The notes under the pieces: model-generated
Databases searched by the model: none
Seen by the model: only the letters and a program-made list of their open reading frames with translations
What the model was told of the DNA's origin: nothing
Program-made: the position numbers and the translations under genes
In this document: in pieces, positions 26,960 through 37,273 of the stretch
How the letters are laid out: each line of letters opens with the position of its first letter
Numbering within the stretch: the first letter of the stretch is position 1
From: Pseudomonas rhizophila
GTDB lineage: Bacteria > Pseudomonadota > Gammaproteobacteria > Pseudomonadales > Pseudomonadaceae
NCBI RefSeq assembly: GCF_003033885.1
Contig: NZ_CP024081.1
Coordinates: 4,464,288-4,528,287, forward strand
DNA: 64,000 nucleotides
Reading direction: 5' to 3'

Positions 26960-28333
26960 ATGAATCAAAGACATGTAATCAACGCCTCGGTCAGCCCGAA
27001 GGGCAGCCTGGAGACTTTGTCCCAGCGCGAAGTCCAGCAACTGAGTGAAGCCGGTTCCGGCAGTATCTATACCCTCTTCCGCCAGTGCGCCCTGGCCATT
27101 CTCAACACCGGCGCCCATGTCGATAACGCCAAGACCATCCTGGAAGCCTACAAAGACTTCGAGATCCGTATTCACCAGCAAGACCGCGGCGTACGCCTGG
27201 AACTGCTGAACGCCCCGGCCGACGCCTTCGTCGATGGCGAGATGATCGCCAGCACCCGCGAGATGCTGTTCAGCGCCCTGCGCGATATCGTCTACACCGA
27301 GAACGAACTGGACAGCCAGCGCATCGACCTCAGCTCCTCCCAGGGCATCAGCGACTACGTCTTCCACCTGCTGCGCAACGCCCGCACATTGCGCCCTGGG
27401 GTGGAGCCAAAAATCGTCGTGTGCTGGGGCGGCCACTCGATCAACACCGAAGAATACAAATACACCAAAAAAGTCGGCCACGAACTGGGCCTGCGCAGCC
27501 TGGACATCTGCACCGGCTGCGGCCCGGGCGTGATGAAAGGCCCGATGAAAGGCGCCACCATCGCCCACGCCAAACAGCGTATCCACGGCGGCCGTTACCT
27601 GGGGCTGACGGAGCCTGGCATCATCGCCGCCGAAGCGCCGAACCCGATCGTCAATGAGCTGGTGATCCTGCCGGACATCGAGAAGCGCCTGGAAGCTTTC
27701 GTGCGCGTGGGCCACGGCATCATCATCTTCCCGGGCGGCGCCGGTACGGCGGAAGAGTTCCTCTACTTGCTGGGTATCCTGATGCACCCGGCCAACCAGG
27801 ACCTGCCCTTCCCGGTTGTTCTGACCGGGCCCAAGAGCGCCGCGCCGTACCTTGATCAACTGCATGCCTTTGTCGGTGCGACCCTGGGCGAGGCTGCGCA
27901 GAAGCACTACCAGATCATCATCGACGACCCGGCCGAAGTGGCTCGGCAGATGACCCAAGGGCTCAAGGCGGTCAAACAGTTCCGCCGCGAACGCAACGAC
28001 GCCTTCCACTTCAACTGGTTGCTGAAAATCGACGAAGGCTTCCAGCGCCCGTTCGACCCGACCCACGCCAACATGGCCAGCCTGGGCCTGAGGCGCGACC
28101 TGCCCGCCCACGAACTGGCCGCCAACTTGCGCCGGGCGTTCTCGGGGATCGTGGCCGGTAACGTCAAGGACAAGGGTATCCGCCTGATCGAAGAACACGG
28201 TCCTTACGAGATCCACGGCGATGCCGCCATCATGGAACCCCTCGACCGGCTGCTCCAGGCCTTCGTCGCCCAGCACCGCATGAAACTGCCGGGCGGCGCG
28301 GCGTATGAACCGTGCTATCGCGTGGTGACCTGA
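26960..28333 (+). CDS. ppnN: Pyrimidine/purine nucleotide 5'-monophosphate nucleosidase
   Basis: A 457-residue LOG-family enzyme that splits nucleoside monophosphates into base and ribose-5-phosphate; in E. coli PpnN is stimulated by (p)ppGpp. The nucleotide-binding signature PGGAGTAEEFLYLLGIL is near residue 258. Flanking N- and C-terminal domains give the usual long form. It has its own start and a REPIN downstream, so it is probably monocistronic. Confidence 0.93.
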   Translation: MNQRHVINASVSPKGSLETLSQREVQQLSEAGSGSIYTLFRQCALAILNTGAHVDNAKTILEAYKDFEIRIHQQDRGVRLELLNAPADAFVDGEMIASTREMLFSALRDIVYTENELDSQRIDLSSSQGISDYVFHLLRNARTLRPGVEPKIVVCWGGHSINTEEYKYTKKVGHELGLRSLDICTGCGPGVMKGPMKGATIAHAKQRIHGGRYLGLTEPGIIAAEAPNPIVNELVILPDIEKRLEAFVRVGHGIIIFPGGAGTAEEFLYLLGILMHPANQDLPFPVVLTGPKSAAPYLDQLHAFVGATLGEAAQKHYQIIIDDPAEVARQMTQGLKAVKQFRRERNDAFHFNWLLKIDEGFQRPFDPTHANMASLGLRRDLPAHELAANLRRAFSGIVAGNVKDKGIRLIEEHGPYEIHGDAAIMEPLDRLLQAFVAQHRMKLPGGAAYEPCYRVVT

Positions 28334-28361
28334 CCGATTCAACGATCACCACAGATCCAAC

Positions 28362-28451
28362 TGTGGGAGCGAGCCTGCTCGCGATGGCGGCCGATCAGAT
28401 TGCATCATTGCTGAATGTGCCGACGCTATCGCGAGCAGGCTCGCTCCCACA
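28362..28451. repeat. REPIN (inverted REP pair)
   Basis: Arms TGTGGGAGCGAGCCTGCTCG and CGAGCAGGCTCGCTCCCACA between two convergent genes. Confidence 0.9.
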
Positions 28452-28466
28452 GGGGGTCTGCTGCGA

Positions 28467-29135
28467 TCACAGCGTCGGGTTCAGTCGCATCCGTCCGGCC
28501 TCATCCACCTCAAGGCCAAGCCCACGGTAATCCTTGATCAGCGGATGGGGGGTGGCCACCGGATGCGTATGCGTCGCCGTCACCACCCACACATCCGCTC
28601 CCGCCGCCTCGCCGGCCTTGATACCCGCTTCGGCATCCTCGAACACCAGGCAGTCCTGGGCGGCGACTTGCAGGCGCTCCGCTGCCAGTCGATAACAGGC
28701 CGGATTGGGTTTGCCGTCGCTCACATCCTCGGCGGTGACCATCACCGCCGGACGTGGAATGCCGGCCGCTTCCATGCGCCGCAAGGCCAGCGCCATGGGC
28801 GCCGAGGTGACGATGGCCCATTGCAGGGGCGGCAGGCTGTTGAGAAATGCTGTAGCGCCGGGCACCGGCACCACACCTTCCACGTCTTCGATTTCTTCGC
28901 GGGTAATCTGCTCGGCCTCGGCCAGGGCATCTACCCCTGGCAGGCGCTGGCGGGCAATGGTGTCGATGGCGCGCACGCCGTGGATGGTCGGCAGAAAGCT
29001 CGCCACCTCCACACCGTGACGAAGGGCCCAGCGCGTCCAGATCCGCTCGGCCGCGGCGATGGAATTGAGCAGCGTGCCGTCCATGTCGAAGAGGAAGGCG
29101 CGATAGGAAACACTGGAGGGCGGGCGGGCAGACAT
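28467..29135 (-). CDS. HAD-superfamily sugar-phosphatase-like protein
   Basis: A 222-residue haloacid dehalogenase-type phosphatase. Motif I is FLFDMDGTLLNS (nucleophile and acid Asps), motif II is AIVTSAP, and motif III/IV is GKPNPACY with VFEDAEAG. The cap between residues 25 and 90 is of the helical kind seen in YfbT/GPP1-type sugar or glycerol phosphatases. The substrate is not certain. Start at 29135 (MSARPPSS). Confidence 0.85.
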   Translation of the reverse strand: MSARPPSSVSYRAFLFDMDGTLLNSIAAAERIWTRWALRHGVEVASFLPTIHGVRAIDTIARQRLPGVDALAEAEQITREEIEDVEGVVPVPGATAFLNSLPPLQWAIVTSAPMALALRRMEAAGIPRPAVMVTAEDVSDGKPNPACYRLAAERLQVAAQDCLVFEDAEAGIKAGEAAGADVWVVTATHTHPVATPHPLIKDYRGLGLEVDEAGRMRLNPTL

Positions 29136-29200
29136 CGAAATCCTCGGTGATGGCGGTAGGAGAATGCCGGCCACTGTAACATCGCCAGGCACCGAATCCC

Positions 29201-29290
29201 TGTGGGAGCGAGCCTGCTCGCGATGGCGGTGGGTCAGCGCGCATCGATGCCGAATGTGCCGACGCTATCGCGAGCAGGCTCGCTCCCACA
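29201..29290. repeat. REPIN (inverted REP pair)
   Basis: Arms TGTGGGAGCGAGCCTGCTCG and CGAGCAGGCTCGCTCCCACA. Confidence 0.9.
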
Positions 29291-29319
29291 GGTTTTTTGT
29301 TGTGTCAGAAAGCGCAGCG

Positions 29320-30666
29320 CTACACCAACCGCTCAATCCGCTGATGCTGCCAGACCATCTTGTAGTACAGGGTCTGCAACACCAGCATGCTCAAGTAAGC
29401 CACCGGAAACGCCATCCATACCCCTTGCAGGCCGAACTGCGCGTCCAGCAGGTAGGCCACTGGCAGCTGAACGCCGACGATGCAGAAGATCGAAATCGCC
29501 ACCGGCATCAGCACCGTGCCGCTGGCGCGCATGATGCCGCCGACCACCGCCTGGAAGCCGAAGACCAGCAGGCTCCAGAGCATGATGTGCAGCAGATGTT
29601 CGGCCTGGATTCGCGCCGCCGGGTCGGTGATGAACAGCCCCAGCAGCCAGTGAGACAACAGATATCCCAAGACCACCAGCCCACCGGTGAGCCAGACGTT
29701 GATCAACAGGCCGGTGCGCAGGATCGGCCCCAGACGCTCCAGACGCCCGGCACCGATGGCCTGGGCGCCGAGGATCGAGGCGGTGATGGCAATCGACAAC
29801 GCCGGGAACTGCACGTAATTGACGATCTGCGTCACCGCGCCATAGGCGGCCGTGGCCTGGGACCCGTGGCCATTGACCAGCGCCAGGATCACCAGCTCCG
29901 ACAGTGAGATCACCACCATCTGCAACCCCGTGGGCAGGCCGATGCGCAGCACCTTGCCGAGGATGTCCATGTCCAGGCGCATCGCCGCGAACAACGCCCG
30001 GTCCGGCGCCAGGGCGTGCTCGCGACGGTTCAGGCGCCACGCGAGCATGACCATGGCCGACGCCGTACCCACCAGCCCCGCCAGCGCCGCGCTCTCGATG
30101 CCCATCTGCGGCAGCCCCAGCCAGCCGCGAATCAGCGCCGGCGTCAGCAGCAGCCCGACGCTGGTGGACACCAGCAAGGCCAGCATGGGCGACAGCGTAT
30201 CGCTCACCCCGCGCAGCAACTGGGTAAACACCACGAACACCAGCAGTATCGGCAGGATCCACATCATCACCCGGGCATAGGACACCGCGTCCTCCAGCAC
30301 ATCGGCCGGCGTCCCCAGCCCCTGCAGCGCCTGGCGCGCGAACACGGTGCCGAGCACCGCCGCCACCAGCCCGATGATCGCCGCCAGCAGCAACGTGGTA
30401 CCGGCAATCGCCTTCACCGTGCCGGTTTCCCCGGCGCCGTAAGCCTGCCCGATCAACACCCCCGCTCCCGCGCCCAGGCCAATCACCAGCGCGATAAAGA
30501 AAAACAGGATGGGAAACATGCCTGATACCGCCGCCAATGCCTGGGTGCCGAGCATCTGGCCGATGTAGATGCTATTGAGCGTGCCGGACATCGATTGCAG
30601 GAAATTGGACAGGACCATGGGGGCCAGGAACAGAAGGTAGATTTTCCAGAGAGGCTGGGTGGGCAT
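29320..30666 (-). CDS. MATE-family efflux transporter
   Basis: A 448-residue protein with about twelve membrane helices and the two-lobed MATE layout. Marks are MVLSNFLQSMSGTLNSIYIG in helix 1-2 and, in the second half, GLPTGLQMVVISLSELVIL. These transporters extrude cationic drugs or metabolites using Na+ or H+ gradients. The start is taken at ATG 30666 (MPTQPLWK); a TTG eight codons upstream is possible. Confidence 0.9.
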   Translation of the reverse strand: MPTQPLWKIYLLFLAPMVLSNFLQSMSGTLNSIYIGQMLGTQALAAVSGMFPILFFFIALVIGLGAGAGVLIGQAYGAGETGTVKAIAGTTLLLAAIIGLVAAVLGTVFARQALQGLGTPADVLEDAVSYARVMMWILPILLVFVVFTQLLRGVSDTLSPMLALLVSTSVGLLLTPALIRGWLGLPQMGIESAALAGLVGTASAMVMLAWRLNRREHALAPDRALFAAMRLDMDILGKVLRIGLPTGLQMVVISLSELVILALVNGHGSQATAAYGAVTQIVNYVQFPALSIAITASILGAQAIGAGRLERLGPILRTGLLINVWLTGGLVVLGYLLSHWLLGLFITDPAARIQAEHLLHIMLWSLLVFGFQAVVGGIMRASGTVLMPVAISIFCIVGVQLPVAYLLDAQFGLQGVWMAFPVAYLSMLVLQTLYYKMVWQHQRIERLV

Positions 30667-30967
30667 GAGGGCTCGTGATGGCAGGTTCAAAATCCGATGC
30701 GGGGTAATTTAGCTTATTCCCGGATGGTGGTGAGGGAATCTGTGGGAGCAAGGCGCAAGGGGTTGTGGGCGACTCATCTGTTCGTCAGGGCGCCTCGACA
30801 TTTCAGCGACTGCGTCTAATCTCAGATAGCACAGTGCCACTCACTGGGCAGGTCAACGCCCTCGGCCATGCAGGAATCGGACGACCGGTCTTAAAGTCCG
30901 GGGTGGGGTCGCAGATAACCAGTTATTCGTAAATAACCTGTTAGCAACACTGTTCAAGGACCGAACC
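30667..30967. other. Intergenic region before the chemosensory operon
   Basis: About 300 bases without a gene. It holds one half REP (TGTGGGAGCAAGG, near 30740) and a small hairpin CAGTTATT / AATAACCTG near 30920-30942, 25 bases ahead of the first operon gene. The operon promoter must lie here, but no sigma-28 or sigma-54 site was convincing by eye. Confidence 0.5.
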
Positions 30968-32185
30968 ATGACGTCGTATTCACACGGTCATTCCCATTCC
31001 CAAACTCCGCCGCGCATCCTTTGGTCCAGCTTGTTTGTGGCCCTGATCGCGAGCGTCGGCCTGTTGGTTCTCAACGGCCCAAGTACACAAAACCTGGGGT
31101 TGTGTGCCGTGCTCCTGGCCATTGGCGCCGGGGTCGGCGTGTGGGCTGCCCGCGCCCAGCACCAGCAGATCGACAGAGCCGTCGCCGCCGCCATTGCCCA
31201 TCACGCGCTACACGCCGCCGACCACTTGAACCATAAGGCCAGCGCGCAACTCAACGAAGTCATCCTCGGTGCCATGCCGATCTGGGCCAAGCAGGTGGAA
31301 AGCTCCCGGCAGCAGACCGAAACCGCGATCGTCTCGCTGACCAATCGCTTCACCGGCATCTCTTCACGCCTGGAAGATACCGTGCAAGCTTCGCAACTGG
31401 CCGCCGGTGAGCTGGCCGGCAACAGCAGTGGCGGCGCCGTGCAGGTGCTGGCCCAAAGCGAAGGTGAGCTGGTCCAGGTCATCGACTCCCTGAAAGCCAC
31501 CCAGGCCAGCCGCGATGAAACCCTGGCCCAGGTGCGTAACCTCACCGCCTACACCGGCGAGCTGCGAACCATGGCCGCCGATGTCGCGGCCATTGCCGCG
31601 CAAACCAACTTGCTGGCCCTCAACGCCGCCATCGAAGCCGCCCGTGCGGGCGAAGCCGGGCGCGGTTTTGCGGTGGTGGCCGACGCCGTGCGCAGCCTGT
31701 CGAGCAAGTCCAGCGAGACTGGCCAGCAGATGTCGGCCAAGGTCGACATCATCAATAGCGCCATCACTCAACTGGTCCAGGCCGCCTCCAGCGGCGCGGA
31801 TCAGGACAGCCAGTCGGTCACCGTCTCCGAGGACAGCATCCAGCGCGTGCTGGAACGCTTCAAGAGCGTCACCGGGCGGCTGGCCGAATCGGCCGACCTG
31901 CTGCAGCAGGAAAGCTTCGGTATTCGCGACGAGCTCACCGAAGTGCTGGTCAACCTGCAATTCCAGGATCGGGTCAGCCAGATTCTCAGCCACGTGCGCG
32001 ACAACATCGAGGACCTGCATGTGCATATGCAGCAGGCCAGTCAGTCGCCCGACCAGGCCGTTTCCATCGATGCCCGCCAATGGCTGGCGCGCATGGAAAC
32101 CACTTACGCCACCGAAGAACAACGCCGCAACCACCACGGCGAATCGGGCGCGCAACAGAATTCACAGGAAATAACCTTCTTCTAG
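30968..32185 (+). CDS. Methyl-accepting chemotaxis-like protein without periplasmic domain
   Basis: A 405-residue transducer. The N-terminus is His/Ser-rich ([12 protein letters not shown]). Two helices (about 17-38 and 43-62) are joined by a loop of only a few residues, so there is no periplasmic sensor. The signalling hairpin [20 protein letters not shown] lies near residue 214, and the protein ends EITFF. It therefore probably senses inside the cell or through a partner. It is the first gene of the che operon, in the place held by cttP in the P. aeruginosa che2 cluster. Confidence 0.88.
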   Translation: MTSYSHGHSHSQTPPRILWSSLFVALIASVGLLVLNGPSTQNLGLCAVLLAIGAGVGVWAARAQHQQIDRAVAAAIAHHALHAADHLNHKASAQLNEVILGAMPIWAKQVESSRQQTETAIVSLTNRFTGISSRLEDTVQASQLAAGELAGNSSGGAVQVLAQSEGELVQVIDSLKATQASRDETLAQVRNLTAYTGELRTMAADVAAIAAQTNLLALNAAIEAARAGEAGRGFAVVADAVRSLSSKSSETGQQMSAKVDIINSAITQLVQAASSGADQDSQSVTVSEDSIQRVLERFKSVTGRLAESADLLQQESFGIRDELTEVLVNLQFQDRVSQILSHVRDNIEDLHVHMQQASQSPDQAVSIDARQWLARMETTYATEEQRRNHHGESGAQQNSQEITFF

Positions 32186-32196
32186 GAGAGCCGTTC

Positions 32197-32565
32197 ATGG
32201 CTAAAAGTGTATTGGTTGTCGACGACTCCGCGAGCGTCCGGCAGGTCGTCGGCATCGCGTTGAAAAGTGCCGGCTACGACGTGATCGAGGCCAGCGATGG
32301 CAAGGATGCACTGGGCAAGCTCAATGGCCAGAAGGTGCACCTGATCATCAGTGACGTGAACATGCCGAACATGGACGGCATCACCTTCGTCAAGGAGGTC
32401 AAGAAGCTGGCCAGCTACAAGTTCACGCCGATCATCATGCTCACCACCGAATCCCAGGAGTCGAAAAAACTCGAGGGCCAGGCGGCGGGTGCCAAGGCCT
32501 GGGTGGTCAAGCCGTTCCAGCCGGCGCAGATGCTGGCGGCGGTGTCCAAGCTGATTCTTCCTTGA
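32197..32565 (+). CDS. cheY: CheY-type response regulator
   Basis: A 122-residue single receiver domain. Acidic pair Asp9/Asp10 (VVDDSASVRQ), phosphorylation site Asp53 (ISDVNMPNMDG), Thr83 (MLTTES) and Lys105 (VVKPFQ) are all in place. It accepts phosphate from the CheA encoded two genes downstream. TAGGAGAG lies upstream of the ATG, 11 bases after the preceding stop. Confidence 0.95.
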   Translation: MAKSVLVVDDSASVRQVVGIALKSAGYDVIEASDGKDALGKLNGQKVHLIISDVNMPNMDGITFVKEVKKLASYKFTPIIMLTTESQESKKLEGQAAGAKAWVVKPFQPAQMLAAVSKLILP

Positions 32566-32580
32566 TTCGCGGAGAGTGAA

Positions 32581-32865
32581 ATGCCCTTGCTGTACGAAAC
32601 ACAGGACGACACCGCGCAGGTGCAGATCGACGGAGAGCTGACGATCTACACCGCCGCCGACCTCGCCGCGCAGTTGCTGCCGCGCCTGGGGGCGACGCCG
32701 CGCATGGCGCTGGATCTGTCGCAGATCACGGAAATGGACGGCGCCGGCCTGCAACTGCTGATGATGGTCCAGCGCGAGGCTCCCAAGGCCGGTACCCGCC
32801 TGGAGATAACGGGCCACAGCAAGGCCGTCACGGAAACACTCGCCCTGTGCAACCTGGTTGTATAG
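32581..32865 (+). CDS. STAS-domain protein in the che operon
   Basis: A 94-residue stand-alone STAS (anti-sigma factor antagonist-like) domain. The pattern VQIDGELTIYTAADLAAQLL, then ALDLSQITEMDGAGLQLLMM, matches the family. Asp and Gly (MDGAGL) stand where SpoIIAA-like proteins have the phosphorylated Ser (DS-G), so regulation by serine phosphorylation is unlikely. It is placed between cheY and cheA, as the STAS gene orf2 is in the Sinorhizobium che operon. Role unknown. Confidence 0.88.
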   Translation: MPLLYETQDDTAQVQIDGELTIYTAADLAAQLLPRLGATPRMALDLSQITEMDGAGLQLLMMVQREAPKAGTRLEITGHSKAVTETLALCNLVV

Positions 32866-32898
32866 AGACCTCGCAACACGTCGGACACGACAAAGGAT

Positions 32899-35004
32899 AT
32901 GAGCGTGAGCATCAATCTCGATCAGGCACAACAAACGTTCATCGTCGAGGCACGGGAACAGTTGCAGGCGATGGAAGAGTCCCTGCTGCAACTGGAAAGC
33001 GACCCGGGCGACGATGATGCTATCGGCGCGATCTTCCGGGCGGCCCATACGATCAAGGGCTCGGCCGGGCTGTTCGGCCTGGAACCCATCGTCAGTTTCA
33101 CCCACATCGTCGAAGACGTACTCGATCGGTTGCGCAATGGCAGCGTCGAAGTGGACGCCGGCCTGATCGCCGTGCTGCTCAAGTCCAGTGATCACATGCT
33201 GGAGCTGATCAATGTGGTGGCCAACCAGGGCGCGAAACTGGCGCCCCCGGCCCTGGCCCGGGAAATGGAGCTGTGCCAGATCCTTCAGGAATATCAGGCG
33301 CCCTCGCCTGCCGAAGCCCCGAAGCCCGCCGAAGCAAGCGACACACAAGCGCCCGCCGAAACGCGCCTCTGGCATATTGCCCTGCGTTTTGGCCCGGAGG
33401 TGTTCCGCAACGGCATGGACCCGCTGTCATTTCTGCGTTACCTGCAAACCCTCGGTGAGATCATCCACATCACCACGCTGACCGACGTAATGCCCTCGGC
33501 CGAAACCTGGGATGCCGAGTCCTGCTACCTGGGGTTCGACATTGAGTTCAGTTCGGCTGCCGGCCACGGGGCGATCAACGAAGTCTTCGATTTCGTGCGC
33601 GAAGATTGCCAGATCCAGATCGTCGCCATTGATGACCCCGTGCCGCAGACGAACACCGGACTGGTTGCCACCACCCAAGAGCAGGCTGACCCCAACACGG
33701 CAATGGTCACCACCGGCGAACTGATGCCGGACCAGCGTTCGGCTGCGCGCATGCCCGCTCAGGTCTCGCCCGACAAGCAACCGGCGACCAGCGACGGCAA
33801 GGCCAAGGACGGCGCCTATGTGCGGGTCAACGCCGACAAGCTCGACGAGTTGATCAACCTAGTGGGCGAACTGGTCATCGCCAGCGCCGGCGCCAGCCTG
33901 CTGGCCCGCCACTGCAACGACGACTCGTTGCAGGAATCGACTTCAACGGTGTCCGGCCTGGTGGAAGAAATTCTCGACGGCGCCTTGCGTCTGCGCATGA
34001 TCCCCATCGGTGAAACCTTCAACCGGTTCCGCCGGGTGGTGCGCGATGTCAGCCAGGAACTGGGCAAGGACATTGACCTGATCATCAGCGGTGCGGAGAC
34101 CGAGCTGGATAAAACCGTGGTGGAAAAAATCGGTGACCCGCTCATGCACCTGTTGCGCAACGCCATGGACCACGGCATCGAAACCGCTGAGGCGCGGCTG
34201 GCGGCCGGTAAACCGGCCAAAGGTCATCTGCACCTCAATGCCTATCACGACTCAGGCAGCATCGTGCTGGAAATCGCCGACGACGGCGCCGGCCTGAACC
34301 GTGACCGGATCCTGGAAAAAGCCCAGGAACGTGGTCTGGTTGCCCTTGGCGCCAGCCCCACCGACCAGGAAATCTACAACCTGATCTTCGAGCCGGGTTT
34401 CTCCACCGCCCAGGCCGTCACCAACCTTTCCGGGCGTGGCGTCGGCATGGATGTGGTCAAGCGCAACATTACCCTGCTGCGCGGCACTGTCGATCTGGAC
34501 AGCCAACCGGGCCAGGGCACCGTGGTGCGCATCCGCCTGCCGCTGACGCTGGCGATCATCAATGGCTTTCTGGTGGGCATCGGCCAGTCCACGTACGTCA
34601 TTCCCCTGGACATGGTTCAGGAATGCATCGAGCTGAGCGAGGACGACGGGGTTTGCAGCCGCGAACAAGGCTACCTCGACCTGCGCGGCGAAGTGCTGCC
34701 GCTGGTGTACCTGCGCGATCACTTCAACCACGAAGGCCCGGCCTCGCGCCGGCAGAACGTGGTGGTAGTGCGCTACGCCGAACTCAAGGCCGGGCTGGTG
34801 GTGGATGACCTGCTCGGTGAATTCCAGACCGTGATCAAACCCCTGGGCAAGTTGTTCGGCGCGCTGCGCGGCATCAGCGGCTCGACGATCCTGGGCAGCG
34901 GCGCCGTGGCATTGATTCTCGACGTGCCGGCGCTGCTCACGCAGATCGCCCAAATAGACAACCGCTACACCTCGACTCAATCACAACAAGCCACTGCTCG
35001 CTGA
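32899..35004 (+). CDS. cheA: Chemotaxis histidine kinase CheA
   Basis: A 701-residue kinase. The N-terminal Hpt domain has His50 in AAHTIKGSAGLFG. A middle domain follows (LWHIALRFGPEVFRNGMDPL, about 155-240). The dimerisation helices start at VRVNADKLDELINLVGELV near 311. The ATP site comes next (HLLRNAMDHGIE, then IADDGAGLNRD and GRGVGMDVVK). A CheW-like domain closes the protein. It autophosphorylates under receptor control and passes phosphate to CheY and CheB. Third in the CheY-STAS-CheA string. Confidence 0.96.
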   Translation: MSVSINLDQAQQTFIVEAREQLQAMEESLLQLESDPGDDDAIGAIFRAAHTIKGSAGLFGLEPIVSFTHIVEDVLDRLRNGSVEVDAGLIAVLLKSSDHMLELINVVANQGAKLAPPALAREMELCQILQEYQAPSPAEAPKPAEASDTQAPAETRLWHIALRFGPEVFRNGMDPLSFLRYLQTLGEIIHITTLTDVMPSAETWDAESCYLGFDIEFSSAAGHGAINEVFDFVREDCQIQIVAIDDPVPQTNTGLVATTQEQADPNTAMVTTGELMPDQRSAARMPAQVSPDKQPATSDGKAKDGAYVRVNADKLDELINLVGELVIASAGASLLARHCNDDSLQESTSTVSGLVEEILDGALRLRMIPIGETFNRFRRVVRDVSQELGKDIDLIISGAETELDKTVVEKIGDPLMHLLRNAMDHGIETAEARLAAGKPAKGHLHLNAYHDSGSIVLEIADDGAGLNRDRILEKAQERGLVALGASPTDQEIYNLIFEPGFSTAQAVTNLSGRGVGMDVVKRNITLLRGTVDLDSQPGQGTVVRIRLPLTLAIINGFLVGIGQSTYVIPLDMVQECIELSEDDGVCSREQGYLDLRGEVLPLVYLRDHFNHEGPASRRQNVVVVRYAELKAGLVVDDLLGEFQTVIKPLGKLFGALRGISGSTILGSGAVALILDVPALLTQIAQIDNRYTSTQSQQATAR

Positions 35005-35037
35005 CGCTTTAGCAATTCCATGGAGAGGTACTTCCCA

Positions 35038-36696
35038 ATGAAATGGTTCTACGATCTTAGAATCGCCACCAAACTGATCACCTCGTTTCTGGTGGTACTC
35101 GCGTTGACCGCCGTCATGGGGGTGTTCTCGATTATCCAACTCAACGAGGTCAACGGCACAACCATCGAGATCCGCGAAAACTGGATGACTTCGATGCGCG
35201 CCGCCTCGGGGATGCGCTTCTACGCGGCGAACTATCGCCTCAAGGAAAATCGCCACATTTCCGCTGACTCCGAGCAGGAGCGCACGGCCATCGAAAAAGA
35301 AGCGGACGAAGCCAAGCAGGGTTTCGAAACGCGTCTGGCGACCTATGAAAAACTGCTGTCCAGTGCCGAAGATCGCCAGCTGTTCGACACTGCCCGCAGT
35401 GACTGGGCCGCGTACCTGGCCGTTAGCAAAGACCTGTTCGCACTGTCCCGACAAAATCTGCTCAACGAAGCCCAGACGTTGCTCAAGGGCGAATCCAAAC
35501 GTCATTTCGACCTGGTGACCGCCGACCTGCAGAAACTGGTTGAGCTCAATGCCGCCGGGGCCGACGTGGCCAGCGCCCATGGTACGGAACTGTATGAGAA
35601 TGCGCGTCTGTCGATCATCGCCGTGCTGGTTGCCGCCCTGCTGGTGGGCCTGGGCCTGGCACTGTTCATTTCCCGGATCATTTCCCGCCCCCTGAAACAG
35701 GCGGCCTTGGTTGCCGAGCAACTGGCCGAAGGCAACCTGAACGCGAAAATCGAAAGCGGCTCCAAGGACGAAACCGGCATGGTGCTCAACGCCATGCAAA
35801 ACATGGTGGGCAAGCTGTCCCATATCATCGGTGAAGTGCGCAACGCCGCCGACAACCTGGCCAGCGCCTCCGAAGAAGTCAGCGCCACCGCGCAATCCAT
35901 GAGCCAGGCCACCAGCGAGCAGGCGGCCAGCGTCGAAGAAACCAGCGCCTCCATCGAACAAATGAGCGCCAGCATCAACCAGAACACCGAGAACGCCAAG
36001 GTCACCGACGGCATGGCCAGCAAAGCCGCCAAGGAAGCCACCGACGGCGGTGAATCGGTGCAGCAGACCGTGGTGGCGATGAAGAAAATCGCCCAACGCA
36101 TCAGCATCATCGACGACATCGCCTACCAGACCAACCTGCTGGCGCTCAACGCTGCAATCGAAGCGGCCCGCGCCGGTGAGCACGGCAAAGGCTTCGCGGT
36201 CGTCGCCGCCGAGGTGCGCAAACTGGCTGAACGCAGCCAGGTGGCGGCCCAGGAGATCGGCGAGCTGTCGTCCAGCAGCGTCGACATGGCCGAGAAGGCC
36301 GGGCATCTGCTCAACGAAATGGTCCCGTCCATCAACAAGACCTCGGACCTGGTGCAGGAAATCAGCGCCGCGTCCGAAGAACAGGCCGCCGGCGTGGCGC
36401 AGATCAACACAGCCATGACCCAGCTCAACCAGGTGACCCAGCAGAATGCTTCCAGCAGCGAAGAATTGGCTGCCACCGCAGAAGAGATGAGCAGCCAGGC
36501 CGAACAGCTGCAACAGGCCATGAGCTTCTTCACCTTGGACGCACCAGCCAAATCGGCCAGCCAGCCACTGAAGGTGGACAACACGCCAGGTCCGTCCAGT
36601 CGCAAGACAGCCCGTGCGCCCGCGGCGGTGATGCCCAAGGCATTTGCCTACAACATGGCCAGCGCGCCAGACGAATCCGAATTCACCCGGTTCTGA
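35038..36696 (+). CDS. Methyl-accepting chemotaxis protein with 4-helix-bundle sensor
   Basis: A 552-residue receptor. Helix 1 is at about 11-32. The periplasmic 4HB_MCP-type ligand domain spans about 33-185 ([20 protein letters not shown], then YRLKENRHI). The second helix ([20 protein letters not shown]) is followed by HAMP. Then comes a full cytoplasmic coiled coil with the tip [20 protein letters not shown]. Typical Glu/Gln-rich methylation helices are present. The start at 35038 follows GGAGAGG. No C-terminal CheR-binding pentapeptide is evident. Confidence 0.95.
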   Translation: MKWFYDLRIATKLITSFLVVLALTAVMGVFSIIQLNEVNGTTIEIRENWMTSMRAASGMRFYAANYRLKENRHISADSEQERTAIEKEADEAKQGFETRLATYEKLLSSAEDRQLFDTARSDWAAYLAVSKDLFALSRQNLLNEAQTLLKGESKRHFDLVTADLQKLVELNAAGADVASAHGTELYENARLSIIAVLVAALLVGLGLALFISRIISRPLKQAALVAEQLAEGNLNAKIESGSKDETGMVLNAMQNMVGKLSHIIGEVRNAADNLASASEEVSATAQSMSQATSEQAASVEETSASIEQMSASINQNTENAKVTDGMASKAAKEATDGGESVQQTVVAMKKIAQRISIIDDIAYQTNLLALNAAIEAARAGEHGKGFAVVAAEVRKLAERSQVAAQEIGELSSSSVDMAEKAGHLLNEMVPSINKTSDLVQEISAASEEQAAGVAQINTAMTQLNQVTQQNASSSEELAATAEEMSSQAEQLQQAMSFFTLDAPAKSASQPLKVDNTPGPSSRKTARAPAAVMPKAFAYNMASAPDESEFTRF

Positions 36697-36736
36697 CGGT
36701 CCGGCCCTACGGGCTTCGCTTAAAAGGAGAAAAGGC

Positions 36737-37273
36737 ATGGGCGCCATCGCGACCACACGTCAAGCCGCCATCGCGGTTGAGGAAGAAGCGCAATACCTGA
36801 CGTTTATGCTCGGCACGGAGATGTTTGCCATCGGCATCCTGTGCATCAAGGAAATCATCGAGTACGGCAACCTGACGGTGGTGCCGATGATGCCGGCCTT
36901 CGTACGCGGGGTGATCAACCTGCGCGGCGCGGTCGTGCCGGTGGTGGACCTGTCGGCCCGGTTCGGCCGACAGAACTCGGCGATCACCCGGCGTTCGTGC
37001 GTGGTGATCATCGAGGCCAACACCGAGGACGGCCCCGCCCAGGACATCGGCCTGCTGGTGGACACGGTGTCGGCGGTGCTGGAGATCCCGGCTTCGCAGA
37101 TCGAACCGCCACCGAGTTTCGGGGCGAAGATCCGCGCCGATTTCATCAGCGGCATGGCCAAGGTCGACGGCAAGTTCGTGATCGTACTGGAGGTGGACCG
37201 AGTGCTGTCCATCGATGAAATGTCGCAGCTGGCCCAGGCCAGCCCTGCCGCGCTGGAAGCTGAAAACCAATGA
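36737..37273 (+). CDS. cheW: CheW coupling protein
   Basis: A 178-residue single CheW domain linking receptors to CheA. Marks are YLTFMLGTEMFAIGILCIKE at the N-terminus, VRGVINLRGAVVPVVDLSARFG in the middle (residues about 55-76) and GLLVDTVSAVLEI. AAAAGGAGA precedes the start. The last codons overlap the cheR ATG (ATGA), so translation is coupled. Confidence 0.96.
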   Translation: MGAIATTRQAAIAVEEEAQYLTFMLGTEMFAIGILCIKEIIEYGNLTVVPMMPAFVRGVINLRGAVVPVVDLSARFGRQNSAITRRSCVVIIEANTEDGPAQDIGLLVDTVSAVLEIPASQIEPPPSFGAKIRADFISGMAKVDGKFVIVLEVDRVLSIDEMSQLAQASPAALEAENQ

